This document shows positions 17,557 through 26,794 of a stretch of DNA of 64,000 nt, piece after piece. This stretch comes from Saprospiraceae bacterium. GTDB lineage: Bacteria > Bacteroidota > Bacteroidia > Chitinophagales > Saprospiraceae. Location: positions 1 through 64,000 of the forward strand of contig JAIYAP010000007.1 in NCBI GenBank assembly GCA_027488935.1, in the 5' to 3' direction. Position numbers and translations under genes: made by a program. The number at the start of each line of letters is the position of its first letter. The first letter of the stretch is position 1. The notes below the pieces were generated by a model that worked only from the letters and a program-made list of their open reading frames with translations, was not told the DNA's origin and did no database searches.

Positions 17557-19059
17557 TCATTTGCTTTCCTGAAATGCCGGGTCGAAATTTTTCAAAGTGA
17601 CCAGCACGGCAAGGAAAATATTATAAATCACATTCATCGGCAACTGCAAAATGGCCTCCTGAGCATAACAAGCCACGGCGAGCATAAAACACCAGGTGGT
17701 AATACCGGCATAAATCGCTTTGATGAGCGGATCACGGCAACGGATAAAGTAGTACAAGCCTGTGCGCAATACGAAATAGTGCATCAAAGTGTATAAAATC
17801 AGCCCAATCCAGCCCAATTCCACGGCCATGCGTACAAAACTGGAGTCGTGGGGAAAATTGGACAATTCACTGTTGGGGTTAAAGCGCTTGCCCCATACGC
17901 CACAACTGCCCAAGCCACCGCCAAAAGGATGCGTTTGGATGTAAGGCTGAATTTTTTTCTGGTTTTCGAGGCGCAGGTTCATCGAATCATCCTTACTCGG
18001 CCGAAATGCCGATTGAATCCGGTAAATCACCCCGCTCGAAGAAGATTTCAGGATAAATGCCGTACCAAGCAGGGCAAATGCAAACCCGACGATCACGACG
18101 CGTTTGCTCAGGGTGAGTCCACCGTAAAACACCGCGCCCGCCGGAATGAGCACGTATGCCGTACGCGTACCCGTGTAGGCCATGACCCAAACCGAGCACA
18201 ACAAGAGGAAACCCAATACGCCTTTTTGCCACATTTGGGTTGGACCCGCAATCAGGGCCACACAAAACATGGAAAAACAAGCCATTAAAATACCAAAGGT
18301 GGTAGGGTCGTAACAAAAGGACGGAATACGCATCATGCCCCACTGAAAATACAACTGATACCGTTCTTTATCGGCCATCATCCAATTGGTTTCGGTGGCT
18401 GAAAAGCCCAGAAACTGCTGTTTTAACCCGTATAATGCCCCAATTCCGCAAATCAGGATGACCAATTTGAGCAAACCCATGATCCCGGCGCGGTTGTTGC
18501 GCAAGGCATAAGCCCCAATAAAAAATACCGCCTGCTGAATGGCCACACTGCGCACCGTAAACAACCAGGCCATGCGCGATTCAGCATACGGATTGAGCAC
18601 CTGCAACACATTATAATAGAGCCACGCCAAAATCATAAAACTCAAGGGATAGCGGGCAAAACTCCAGTCGCGCTCCTTGATTTGTCGCAATAAAATACCC
18701 ACTGCGCTTACTAAAATAAGCAAATCCAGCAAGGTCCCGATGGGCGCACTGGTGTATTTGGCACCAAAAACCACCAAAACGGCCACGAATAGCAGGGTTC
18801 CCAACGCAAACGTGAGGTTGAACAAACACACTACCACCACCGGAAAGCCAATGAGCACCAAAAAAAGCACAAAACTTACCTTGAATTCGAGTACTGAGAT
18901 CAGGTATGAAATGGGCAGCGTTGCCAACAGCAACAGAAAAATACCCACAGGCGTGTTTACCCCTTCGGCCCAGGACTGCTGATCGAACCAGCTGCGCAAG
19001 CGTGCGCCTGGGGTGTTGCCCTTCGAAAAAAGATCGCCGTGGTTGGGTGTCGCTGCCAT
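17557..19059 (-). CDS. O-antigen polymerase/ligase-like membrane protein
   Basis: 500 residues with about eleven hydrophobic segments. The Wzy_C-type loop carries NLRLENQKKIQPYIQTHPFG and NFPHDSSFVRMAVELGWIGL near residues 370-435, as in O-antigen ligases and exopolysaccharide polymerases. It lies between the 37-residue membrane protein and the TolC-like gene. It probably polymerises or ligates the glycan unit flipped by the product of 20478-21839. Confidence 0.85.
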   Translation of the reverse strand: MAATPNHGDLFSKGNTPGARLRSWFDQQSWAEGVNTPVGIFLLLLATLPISYLISVLEFKVSFVLFLVLIGFPVVVVCLFNLTFALGTLLFVAVLVVFGAKYTSAPIGTLLDLLILVSAVGILLRQIKERDWSFARYPLSFMILAWLYYNVLQVLNPYAESRMAWLFTVRSVAIQQAVFFIGAYALRNNRAGIMGLLKLVILICGIGALYGLKQQFLGFSATETNWMMADKERYQLYFQWGMMRIPSFCYDPTTFGILMACFSMFCVALIAGPTQMWQKGVLGFLLLCSVWVMAYTGTRTAYVLIPAGAVFYGGLTLSKRVVIVGFAFALLGTAFILKSSSSGVIYRIQSAFRPSKDDSMNLRLENQKKIQPYIQTHPFGGGLGSCGVWGKRFNPNSELSNFPHDSSFVRMAVELGWIGLILYTLMHYFVLRTGLYYFIRCRDPLIKAIYAGITTWCFMLAVACYAQEAILQLPMNVIYNIFLAVLVTLKNFDPAFQESK

Positions 19060-19080
19060 AATACGTTGCTTGATGCGGGG

Positions 19081-19194
19081 TTAAAAAACGAGTATTTTTA
19101 AAAAAATAGCCGTCAGTACCAGGATAATAAAGGCTTTCATACCCCATTCGATGAGGCGTTGGTAGCCGGTCAGTTCAATTTTTGGTTCTTTCAT
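19081..19194 (-). CDS. 37-residue single-helix membrane protein of the polysaccharide operon
   Basis: Frame MKEPKIELTGYQRLIEWG..., then one hydrophobic helix from about residue 19 to the C-terminus (AFIILVLTAIFLKILVF), then stop. Its ATG overlaps the TGA of the upstream glycosyltransferase as ATGA (19191-19194), a coupling seen between true operon genes, and the next gene starts 22 bases later. Charged, amphipathic N-terminus followed by a C-terminal helix suggests an inner-membrane anchor or helper for the polymerase. No family recognised. It is easy to miss because of its size. Confidence 0.7.
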   Translation of the reverse strand: MKEPKIELTGYQRLIEWGMKAFIILVLTAIFLKILVF

Positions 19195-20414
19195 GCTGCG
19201 GTTTGTTTTGAGCGGTTGCCCCGTACACGGTCTATTTCATGCCATAATTGTTGGATACGCGCTGCCCAGCTGTTGGTTTCGGCCAAGGCACTGCGGTTTT
19301 GTAACATTGCGGGGTCATTTTCTTGAAGCGCCTGTTCAATTTGCCCGATAAACGCGGTATGATCTTGCGCCAAATAAATATACTCGGCAAACCCCAGGAT
19401 ATCGTTTGAAAAGGCGGTACTCACCACCGCTTTGCCTGCTGCAAGATACTCATTGATTTTGAGCGGATAAATACTGGCCGTGAGGGTGTTGCACAAAAAC
19501 GGAATCAGCACACAATCCATATATTGCAGGTAAGCGGGCAAACTTTCGAGCGGACGGCTGCCGGCCCACACGACATTGGGCAATTGATCGAGTCCAATTT
19601 GAGCAGGTCCACGGCTGTTGATCGGACCAATCAGCAATAGAGTATGCTCCGGATACGCCAAGGCAATTTTTTTCAATAAAGGGTAGTCAATCCGCAGGGC
19701 GTCTAAGTTTCCCACAAAACCGATCACTTTTCCGGTTTTACCTTCCAGTTCTTTCGGACGTCGGAAGCGTCCCTGCAGCACCGTTTTAAACAGATCAACC
19801 GCTGCGGCATTGAAATACAGTACAATACGATCCGAATAGGGCTGTTTTAGTTTTTTCAGGTTGCTGGAGGTCACAAACGTCAAATCGGCCTGACGGATCG
19901 CCGCAATTTCCAGGTCGGTGCCGTGTTTGTCGGTATATGGATCCTGGGTAATATCGTCGATGCAATGGTAAATTTGAAGGGCAGCGCCTGCATTTTCAGG
20001 CAACATACTGGCATAAAACGGATTGTAACAATTGATGTACACATATTCCTGCCAGCCGTGATCGCGCAGGGCCTTGCGGATGGCGCGCAGCACAATGCGG
20101 TTGTTCCAGGCCTGAAAAAACTGGTACACCAAACCCGGTGGCAACCAGTTGATGGGCAAGGTGGGTGGAGGCGTAACGGCCACAAAATTGTTGGGTATTT
20201 GGGGTAAGGTTTCATACTGTACCCGACCTAACAGCAAGCCAGGCAGGCGTTTGCGCAGCACCGGATCGTGTTTTAACAAGTCTTTCCAGGAATACGGATG
20301 ATTTACGTACAACACCCGATTGGTCCGCGCAATTTCCTTAGCCATCGAAAGCGAGATCGATGAATAGGGATTATCGGTGCGAAACAAAGAAAAAAACAGG
20401 GTATCGTAAGTCAT
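19191..20414 (-). CDS. GT4-like glycosyltransferase
   Basis: 407 residues. A GT-B fold is suggested: N-terminal half with MAKEIARTNRVLYVNHP, and C-terminal half with GKVIGFVGNLDALRIDYPLL, LLIGP and IYPLKINEYLAAGKAVVST, the donor-binding region where EYLAAG replaces the EAMA/E7E-type motif. It resembles TuaH-like transferases. It adds a sugar to the lipid-linked unit of the surface polysaccharide; donor unknown. The start is ATG 20414 rather than TTG 20420. It overlaps the small membrane protein gene by 4 bases. Confidence 0.85.
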   Translation of the reverse strand: MTYDTLFFSLFRTDNPYSSISLSMAKEIARTNRVLYVNHPYSWKDLLKHDPVLRKRLPGLLLGRVQYETLPQIPNNFVAVTPPPTLPINWLPPGLVYQFFQAWNNRIVLRAIRKALRDHGWQEYVYINCYNPFYASMLPENAGAALQIYHCIDDITQDPYTDKHGTDLEIAAIRQADLTFVTSSNLKKLKQPYSDRIVLYFNAAAVDLFKTVLQGRFRRPKELEGKTGKVIGFVGNLDALRIDYPLLKKIALAYPEHTLLLIGPINSRGPAQIGLDQLPNVVWAGSRPLESLPAYLQYMDCVLIPFLCNTLTASIYPLKINEYLAAGKAVVSTAFSNDILGFAEYIYLAQDHTAFIGQIEQALQENDPAMLQNRSALAETNSWAARIQQLWHEIDRVRGNRSKQTAA

Positions 20415-20477
20415 GGGCAAGACAGTGCTTTGAATTTTATTTTTAAAAAATGGCGTTTAAAACAGCAAAAGGGTGCA

Positions 20478-21839
20478 TCAAATTTTTCCATCCTGTGGAA
20501 CTACAGCGGGCCGAAGTTTGTGTAGCAACATTTCGTAACCCATTTTATACACCCAGGGCACCAGCCCGAATGCGCGCCACCAGCGGATGCCGTAATGCCG
20601 GTTTAAAAAAAACTGCATCCACACAAAACTGATGCTATAGCCCGTTAGAGTAGCATAAGCCGCCCCAAACAGTCCAAAATTGCGAATCAACACATAACTC
20701 AGTCCCAGATTGAGCACCGCTGTGGCCGTGGTAAAGGCAAAATTAGTCGCAGGTCGGCCGGTAGCATCCAAAATGGTTCCGCACTGTACCGCAAAGGGCA
20801 TAAACAAGCCAAAAAAGGCGGTAAAACGCAAAATATTGGCACTTTCCAGGTATTTAGGCCCCGCAAACAACAACATAATAGGCTCCGCAAACAACAACAC
20901 CGTGATCAAAAAAGGCAAAATAATGGCCAAAATTGCGCCCACGCTGCGTTCGTACAACACCTGAATACCTGCTACGCCCTGTTCTTCCAGGTGGGCCGCA
21001 CTTTGCGGAAACACCACCGAAGCGATGCTAAAAGATGGCGCTTCAATGAGTTGGGTAATTTTACCAGCAGCATCATACACAGCAAAAGCGGCGGGCCCAA
21101 TGAGCTGGCCCAACGCAAGTTTGTCGATGCTTTTGTAAAACATGGCGCTCAAATTGGTCCCCAGCACATATTTGCCATACGATAACATCACGCGCACCCA
21201 GGTCCAATTAAGCCGCTTTGAAAATTGTAAAAAAGGCCGTGCATATAAAGCGGTGTAAAACAGTCCAACCAGTGCCCCCAGCAGCATGGCGATGGCAAGG
21301 TGTTGTAAAAGCATCGGGTAGCCCATCATTTTACAAAACACAACCCAGGCAAACAAAAAACCGCGAAAACAGATGGTGCTCCAAAAAATACCCCGAAACT
21401 CAAAATTGGCCTGTTGCACAAAATTGCAATGGTAAAGCAGGGCCATCACAAAATTGGTGAGGAAATAGACCGGTAGCACATACAAAACCTGGGGCGATTG
21501 AAAACTAGATGCAATCCAGGACATGCTGCCCCACAATAAGACATTGGAAATCAAGGAAAAACAGAGGCTCAGGAACAAGGCCGCGCTGGAAATAGCCGAT
21601 ACAGCGCCCTTATCCTGGCGGTGGGTATTTAAAAAACGGATAAAACCATTCTGAATCAAGCCATTACGCCCCATTTCGAGGGTATAGGTAATGATCAGAA
21701 ACAGTCCCCAGGCGGCAAAGTCTTCTTTCGACAGACCGCGCAGCAACAGCACCGTTGTACCCAGCGAAAATACCAGTCCTGCGCCTTTTTCAAGCAAAGT
21801 CAGCAAGCCGGCGCGAAACCATTCCGTACGGCGCTCCAT
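20478..21839 (-). CDS. Wzx-like polysaccharide flippase
   Basis: 453 residues with about twelve to fourteen membrane helices, the MATE/MOP-type oligosaccharide flippase pattern (LLTLLEKGAGLVFSLGTTVL at the start; AVYDAAGKITQLIEAPSFSI in the middle). It moves undecaprenyl-linked glycan units across the inner membrane. The start at 21839 lies 11 bases after the Wzc-like gene; an in-frame extension to 21965 overlaps that gene and was rejected. Confidence 0.85.
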   Translation of the reverse strand: MERRTEWFRAGLLTLLEKGAGLVFSLGTTVLLLRGLSKEDFAAWGLFLIITYTLEMGRNGLIQNGFIRFLNTHRQDKGAVSAISSAALFLSLCFSLISNVLLWGSMSWIASSFQSPQVLYVLPVYFLTNFVMALLYHCNFVQQANFEFRGIFWSTICFRGFLFAWVVFCKMMGYPMLLQHLAIAMLLGALVGLFYTALYARPFLQFSKRLNWTWVRVMLSYGKYVLGTNLSAMFYKSIDKLALGQLIGPAAFAVYDAAGKITQLIEAPSFSIASVVFPQSAAHLEEQGVAGIQVLYERSVGAILAIILPFLITVLLFAEPIMLLFAGPKYLESANILRFTAFFGLFMPFAVQCGTILDATGRPATNFAFTTATAVLNLGLSYVLIRNFGLFGAAYATLTGYSISFVWMQFFLNRHYGIRWWRAFGLVPWVYKMGYEMLLHKLRPAVVPQDGKI

Positions 21840-21849
21840 GCGTGTTTGT

Positions 21850-24096
21850 TTATGCGATGTTTTGTGCGTCCATTTGTGTGAGGACCGAACCGCCATAGCG
21901 TTCACCGAGTCCCCGCAAAAATGTGATCGTTGCGGCATCCTGTTGTTTAATGGCCATACGCGCATTGAATACGCCGATTACCCGATCCACATAAGGCAAC
22001 AATTCCTGGGCGTCCGAATTTTGATTGAGCGCCGCCGCCTCCAAAAGAATAAAATCGTAATGTCCTTTTAGTGCGGTTAAAAACTGTGCAAACGCTTCAT
22101 GCTCCAACAATTCGGATGGCGAACTGTGCATGCCGGTATTGCCAATTACATCCACAAAATGGTCTTCCGGATCCATTTGCCCTTTTTCCTTTTGTTGAAA
22201 CACCTCTGCCAACCCATATTCGCGAATCAACTGGTTGAGCAGGGCGCTGTTGGGGCTAGCCTGCGCTGCATAAGCATCGGGCAAGGGCATTTTAAAATTC
22301 GTGTCGAGCATCAACACTTTTTTATTGTTGGCAGCCAGGCTATAGGCCAGCGCGTGCATGATAAACGTTTTGCCTTCTTTGTTTTTAGGGCTGGTAATCA
22401 GGAACACCCGCTGGTTTGATTGCAACACCTGGGTTCGGATTTTGCGCACATTATCCCGGAAACTACTGAAAGCAGGCGCGGTAATTTTACCGGCAAAAAC
22501 CTGGTTAAAATCGAGACCTTTTACCGGAATGGTGCACACGGTACCCAAAAAAGCCAAGTCCGTAGTGTGTTTTTTAAATGAATCGATGGATTGGATGGTA
22601 TTGTCTAAATAGGCGAATAAAAACAACAAAATGCAGGTAAGGGTACCCGAAACAATGGCGGCAAAAGCACTGATCATGGTTTGGCGCGTGGGCTCGGGAT
22701 GCTCGGGCAATTGCGCATTTTCTACAATCGACAGCGGATTGACGGCATTTTCGAGGTTCATTTTTGCCTTGACAAATTCAGCGTCGGCTTCTTCAAATTC
22801 TTTCCGCGCCCGTTCTTCATCCGATTCTAATTTGGAGGAAATTTCATCGCTGGCCGCCATCGAACTCAGTTTGTTTTTGAGCGACCAGATTTCCTGGCTC
22901 AGTCGGCTCGAACTTTCTGAGGCTTCAATCCGGTCCATATCAATCGACACCTTTTCTTTATACAGGTCTTCCCTGGTTCTTTTCGAATCTTCCGGGCGTT
23001 GTTTACCCAGCACTTTCGCCGAGCTTTGTACCGTTCTTTCCAGATCTGATTTTGCTTCCGCCAGTTCAGTTTCCACATCTTCGTCTTTCCCGCCCGTTTC
23101 GATGCTGCGTTTGGTGAGTTCGCGCACCCGTTGAAACTGTTCGTCGGTGCTATTTTTTTCCAAAACCCGGCCCTGGGTAACGTCGACATCGCGTTTTTTA
23201 CCGTCATTCATGTATTTATCCAGTTTTTCTACCGATTCGGCCGCTGAACGTTTGCGGGCTGAAGCGCGTTGCTGGTCAATTTCCAATTTGGCAATTTGTG
23301 CGATCAACTCTTCACTTTGTTTACCCAGCGCAGGCAGTCCCTTTTGTTTCAGGTACATAAAACGGAGGTCGGTAATAGAATCCACCACCTGTTTTTTGTC
23401 TTCCGACAAGCGCGAAAAAGCTTCCACTGATTTGCGTTTTTCCCGCACCGAAAGGTTGTGGTAATAGCGCATAAAGCGGGTGGAATAGGTATTAGCCATA
23501 AACCGCGATAAAGCCGGGTTTTCGGTGGTCAGTTCAATGGATAAATAATCGGTAGTGCCTTTGCGTTTAATGGCAAGGCAAGCGCTCAAGGCATCGTGGT
23601 CGTACCCGTATGCACGTGACACGCGGTCGAGTAAAAAATCCAGCTCCGGGCTAAAAGAAGGGTCGGTAAGGCTGTCGAGGTTGATTTTGCTAATTTCTTT
23701 GCGCAGCGCATCCGATTTAGCGGTAAAATCGTCGGGTGTAAGTCCAACCAATGCCGGATTGCCTTGGCGAAAAGCCTTTTCAGGTCCGCTTGGACTGGCC
23801 GAAAGATCGTGTTTCAGCATTTCTATCCCCAAAATTTTGAGGGTAGAGCGCGACTGGGTAAATTCAATCAGGTTAGAAAATGCGTTATCTACCTGGTATT
23901 GTTGCACAAATGCATCGGAGTTATCAGAATTGATCCCTTTATAGTTCACAATACCGGTGGCCATAATGACGGTGGCCTTGTATTGCTTCGGTTTTCGGCC
24001 AATAAACAGATAGGTCGCTGCAGCCGTTGCCAGCATTACGGAAAGAATCAGCCATTTACGGCGCGCAAGAATGCGTATCAGGTAAGCAATATCCAT
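21850..24096 (-). CDS. Wzz/Wzc-like polysaccharide co-polymerase with divergent BY-kinase domain
   Basis: 748 residues. TM1 at about 18-36, a long periplasmic region rich in helices and coiled coil (about 150-470), TM2 at about 473-500, then a cytoplasmic P-loop domain. Chain-length control of surface polysaccharide is the family role. The Walker A-like loop is SPKNKEGKTF (near 572) and Walker A' is VLMLDTN (near 597), but the Walker B position reads FILLEAAAL (near 684) where kinases have IIDxPP, and no C-terminal tyrosine cluster exists (it ends TQMDAQNIA). It may bind nucleotide without acting as a kinase. First gene of the operon. The start at 24096 was chosen because the Wzz domain begins there. 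Confidence 0.85.
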   Translation of the reverse strand: MDIAYLIRILARRKWLILSVMLATAAATYLFIGRKPKQYKATVIMATGIVNYKGINSDNSDAFVQQYQVDNAFSNLIEFTQSRSTLKILGIEMLKHDLSASPSGPEKAFRQGNPALVGLTPDDFTAKSDALRKEISKINLDSLTDPSFSPELDFLLDRVSRAYGYDHDALSACLAIKRKGTTDYLSIELTTENPALSRFMANTYSTRFMRYYHNLSVREKRKSVEAFSRLSEDKKQVVDSITDLRFMYLKQKGLPALGKQSEELIAQIAKLEIDQQRASARKRSAAESVEKLDKYMNDGKKRDVDVTQGRVLEKNSTDEQFQRVRELTKRSIETGGKDEDVETELAEAKSDLERTVQSSAKVLGKQRPEDSKRTREDLYKEKVSIDMDRIEASESSSRLSQEIWSLKNKLSSMAASDEISSKLESDEERARKEFEEADAEFVKAKMNLENAVNPLSIVENAQLPEHPEPTRQTMISAFAAIVSGTLTCILLFLFAYLDNTIQSIDSFKKHTTDLAFLGTVCTIPVKGLDFNQVFAGKITAPAFSSFRDNVRKIRTQVLQSNQRVFLITSPKNKEGKTFIMHALAYSLAANNKKVLMLDTNFKMPLPDAYAAQASPNSALLNQLIREYGLAEVFQQKEKGQMDPEDHFVDVIGNTGMHSSPSELLEHEAFAQFLTALKGHYDFILLEAAALNQNSDAQELLPYVDRVIGVFNARMAIKQQDAATITFLRGLGERYGGSVLTQMDAQNIA

Positions 24097-24486
24097 AACA
24101 GAATCGTCGTATTCAGTGAGGGGGTGTAGGACTAAACAAAGCAATTGCGTGCGTTTGAACAACAAACGGCGCATAAATCGTTAAGAAAGTGTGGAAGTAT
24201 TGCTTCCGGTTGCCCGGAGTCGTGCAGACGGTTTTTGGAAACAGCCTGGAAAAGCAATAGATGGATTAAAAGTATAAAAACAGGCACACACTAAGTAAAA
24301 GTCTACGACAAAGATAATACCAATCTGCGAGTTGACTTGGTTTGGGTGGGGATTTTTACAAAACACGCCCAGCATAAAAAAGCTTGACACCGCAGTAGAA
24401 CCTCCAATGAGGCCTAATTTGGGTCGATTTGTAGAAAAATACTTTTCCACATGCACAAAGGCCCCGAACTTTCGTTTTCTTTAATG
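24097..24486. other. Non-coding gap upstream of the polysaccharide operon
   Basis: A 390-base divergent spacer. A minus-strand TATCTTTG (24309-24316) could be the -7 box of the operon; the leader would be about 205 bases. A 91-codon minus-strand frame at 24181-24456 has no signal, domain or start support. Nothing else was recognised. Confidence 0.4.
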
Positions 24487-24487
24487 C

Positions 24488-24517
24488 TTGCGCCCAACTG
24501 AAATCCACTTATATTTG
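24488..24517 (+). promoter_or_regulatory. Promoter of the Prc-type protease gene
   Basis: TTG (24488-24490), exactly 19 bases, then TATATTTG (24510-24517): an almost perfect match to the Bacteroidota primary-sigma consensus TTTG-N19-TAnnTTTG. Confidence 0.65.
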
Positions 24518-24597
24518 TTCATTAAAATTCATACCCTGTGATGTTGAATTTGAAGCGCGTGCTGCGCACATTTGACTTTGAAAAATTTATAACGGAC

Positions 24598-26730
24598 ATG
24601 AAATTGAAATCGTCCCTCGTGCTGTTCTCGTTCATTGGAATAGCGGGTATCGCTTTTTTAGTGAACCGTACACACCCAGTCAGTACCGACCCCAATCCGC
24701 AAAAAGAAGCAGCCCTGATACAGGCGTTGTTGCAGGGATTGGCCAACCTGCATTTTCAACCCAAGGCCATCGACGATCAGTTTTCGAAAGAGGTGTACAA
24801 CCTTTATTTGAAAGACATCGACAATGGCAAACGTTTTTATAATAAAGCGGACATTGACCAGCTCAAAGGTTTTGAAACCAAGCTCGACGATCAGGCCAAT
24901 GCCGGCACCTTCGAGTTTTTCAACCGCTCGGTGGAGTTGATGGAAAAGGCCTTGGTTAAAACGCAAGGCTGGTACCGTGAATTGCTCGCCGCGCCCATGG
25001 ATTACAGCAAAAATGAAATGCTGGAATCGGATCCTAAAAAGTTAGAGTGGGCCAAAGACGATGCGGAATTGCGCAGCCGTTGGGAAAAATGGATGAAATA
25101 CGAGGTGTTGAGCCGGGTAACCGACGAACAAACCAAGCAAGACAAAGCGGATTTTAAAGGCGAAAAGAAAACTTTTGAGCAATTGGAAACCGAACAGCGC
25201 GCAAAAGTGCTCGATACCTATGATAAATGGTACAAGCGCATGCAAAAGGCGACCCGCGCCGACCGCATGGAATTGTACCTCAATTCGATCACCAATGTAT
25301 TTGACCCGCATACCGGCTATTTTTCGCCAAAAGACAAGGAGAATTTTGATATTCAAATGTCTGGCAAACTCGAAGGCATCGGTGCGCGCCTGCAAAGTGA
25401 TGGTGAAAAAACCAGCGTAACTGAAATTGTTACGGGCGGACCAGCCTGGAAACAAGGTGCCCTGGAAGTAAAAGACGTGATTGTAAAAGTTGCGCAGGGC
25501 GAAGGCGAGGCGATTGATGTGATGGGTTGGGAAATAGACGATGTGGTATCCAAAATTCGTGGTCCGAAAGGCACCGTGGTAACCCTAACCGTTCAGAGAA
25601 CAGATGGCACCGAAAAAACCATCAAAATCACCCGCGATGTGGTGTTGATGGAAGAAGGTTTTGCCAAATCACTCCTGCTGAAAGGCAGCGAAACCGAGCA
25701 GGATAAAATCGGCTATATTTATTTGCCGAAGTTTTATGCTGATTTCACACCGCAGGGCGCTACCTCTTGCGCAGCGGATGTGGCAAAAGAAATTGAAAAA
25801 CTGAAAAGCGAAAAAGTAAAAGGTATCATCCTCGATTTGCGTGGCAACGGGGGCGGTTCTTTGCGCGATGTGGTGCAGATGTCGGGTTTGTTTATCGAAG
25901 AAGGCCCCATCGTGCAAGTGAAAAACCGCTCTAAAACGCCCGATATTATGCGCGACAACGACAGCCGTGTACAATGGGGCGGTCCGTTGGTGGTGATGGT
26001 GAATGGTTTTAGCGCTTCGGCTTCCGAAATTTTGGCCGCTGCCATGCAGGATTACCACCGCGCTGTGATTGTGGGGTCTACCAGCACGTATGGCAAAGGC
26101 ACGGTACAACGCTTTTTGGATTTGGACAATGCCACCCGCGACGAATCGGTAAAACCGCTGGGCGATATGAAACTGACAATCCAGAAATTTTACCGCATCA
26201 CGGGCAAAACTACCCAATTGGATGGCGTTACCCCGGATATTGTGTTGCCTGATTTTTACAATTTTGTAGAGCTGGGTGAAAAGGAAAACGATTATCCGCT
26301 CGAATCAACCACCATTCAGGCGGTGCCATACAACCAAAATGCCTATCAGATTGCCGATTTGGGCAAATTGAAATCGGCCAGTGCGACACGGGTAGAAGCC
26401 AATGAAACCTTTAAAAAGGTAAATGAAAACGCCATGCGCCTGCGCAAGCAAAAAGACCAGACGGTTTATCCCCTGGAGGGCAACAAATACCGTATGTGGA
26501 ATAAAAAACAGGACGAAGAAGCCGATCGGTATGACAACCTGTTCAAACCCATTGATGGTTTTGTGCTGGAAAACTTGAGCGCCGATTTGCCTCAAATTCA
26601 GGCAGATACTTCCCGCGCTGCCCGCAATGAAGGCTGGATGAAAGATAAAAAGAAGGACATTCAACTGCATGAAACGTTTAAGATCATGCAGGATATGATT
26701 CGGATGGATGCCGTGGCTGGAAAGCAGTAG
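24598..26730 (+). CDS. prc: Carboxy-terminal processing protease (Prc/Tsp, S41)
   Basis: 710 residues from this start. Order: signal/anchor segment (MKLKSSLVLFSFIGIAGIAF), a long N-terminal Tsp domain to about 210, PDZ around 235-330, the S41 protease domain around 360-560, and a C-terminal Tsp domain. The catalytic serine is in NGFSASASEIL and the lysine in STYGKGTVQRF. It trims C-termini of periplasmic proteins and controls murein hydrolases. An in-frame ATG at 24541 would add 19 residues and sits 18 bases after the predicted transcription start, so it remains possible. Confidence 0.93.
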   Translation: MKLKSSLVLFSFIGIAGIAFLVNRTHPVSTDPNPQKEAALIQALLQGLANLHFQPKAIDDQFSKEVYNLYLKDIDNGKRFYNKADIDQLKGFETKLDDQANAGTFEFFNRSVELMEKALVKTQGWYRELLAAPMDYSKNEMLESDPKKLEWAKDDAELRSRWEKWMKYEVLSRVTDEQTKQDKADFKGEKKTFEQLETEQRAKVLDTYDKWYKRMQKATRADRMELYLNSITNVFDPHTGYFSPKDKENFDIQMSGKLEGIGARLQSDGEKTSVTEIVTGGPAWKQGALEVKDVIVKVAQGEGEAIDVMGWEIDDVVSKIRGPKGTVVTLTVQRTDGTEKTIKITRDVVLMEEGFAKSLLLKGSETEQDKIGYIYLPKFYADFTPQGATSCAADVAKEIEKLKSEKVKGIILDLRGNGGGSLRDVVQMSGLFIEEGPIVQVKNRSKTPDIMRDNDSRVQWGGPLVVMVNGFSASASEILAAAMQDYHRAVIVGSTSTYGKGTVQRFLDLDNATRDESVKPLGDMKLTIQKFYRITGKTTQLDGVTPDIVLPDFYNFVELGEKENDYPLESTTIQAVPYNQNAYQIADLGKLKSASATRVEANETFKKVNENAMRLRKQKDQTVYPLEGNKYRMWNKKQDEEADRYDNLFKPIDGFVLENLSADLPQIQADTSRAARNEGWMKDKKKDIQLHETFKIMQDMIRMDAVAGKQ

Positions 26731-26748
26731 AATATAAGGCAAATTAGG

Positions 26749-26788
26749 AGCCCCTTGTGCTTTTTCGAAAGCGCAAGGGGCTTTTTTA
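26749..26788 (+). terminator. Rho-independent terminator of prc
   Basis: Twelve-base-pair stem AGCCCCTTGTGC (26749-26760) with GCGCAAGGGGCT (26771-26782, one G-T pair), loop TTTTTCGAAA, followed by six T. It also marks the end of the converging AlkD-like gene. Confidence 0.88.
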
Positions 26789-26794
26789 TGCGCT

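Noticed and set aside
18611..19147. 178-codon minus-strand frame over the O-antigen polymerase gene
   Set aside because: It is a different frame of the same strand as the real membrane protein and also runs over the 37-residue gene; no family match.
24181..24456. Minus-strand frame of 91 codons upstream of the Wzc-like gene
   Set aside because: Composition is not protein-like, no domain or clean signal peptide, no ribosome site; it lies in a promoter-type gap.
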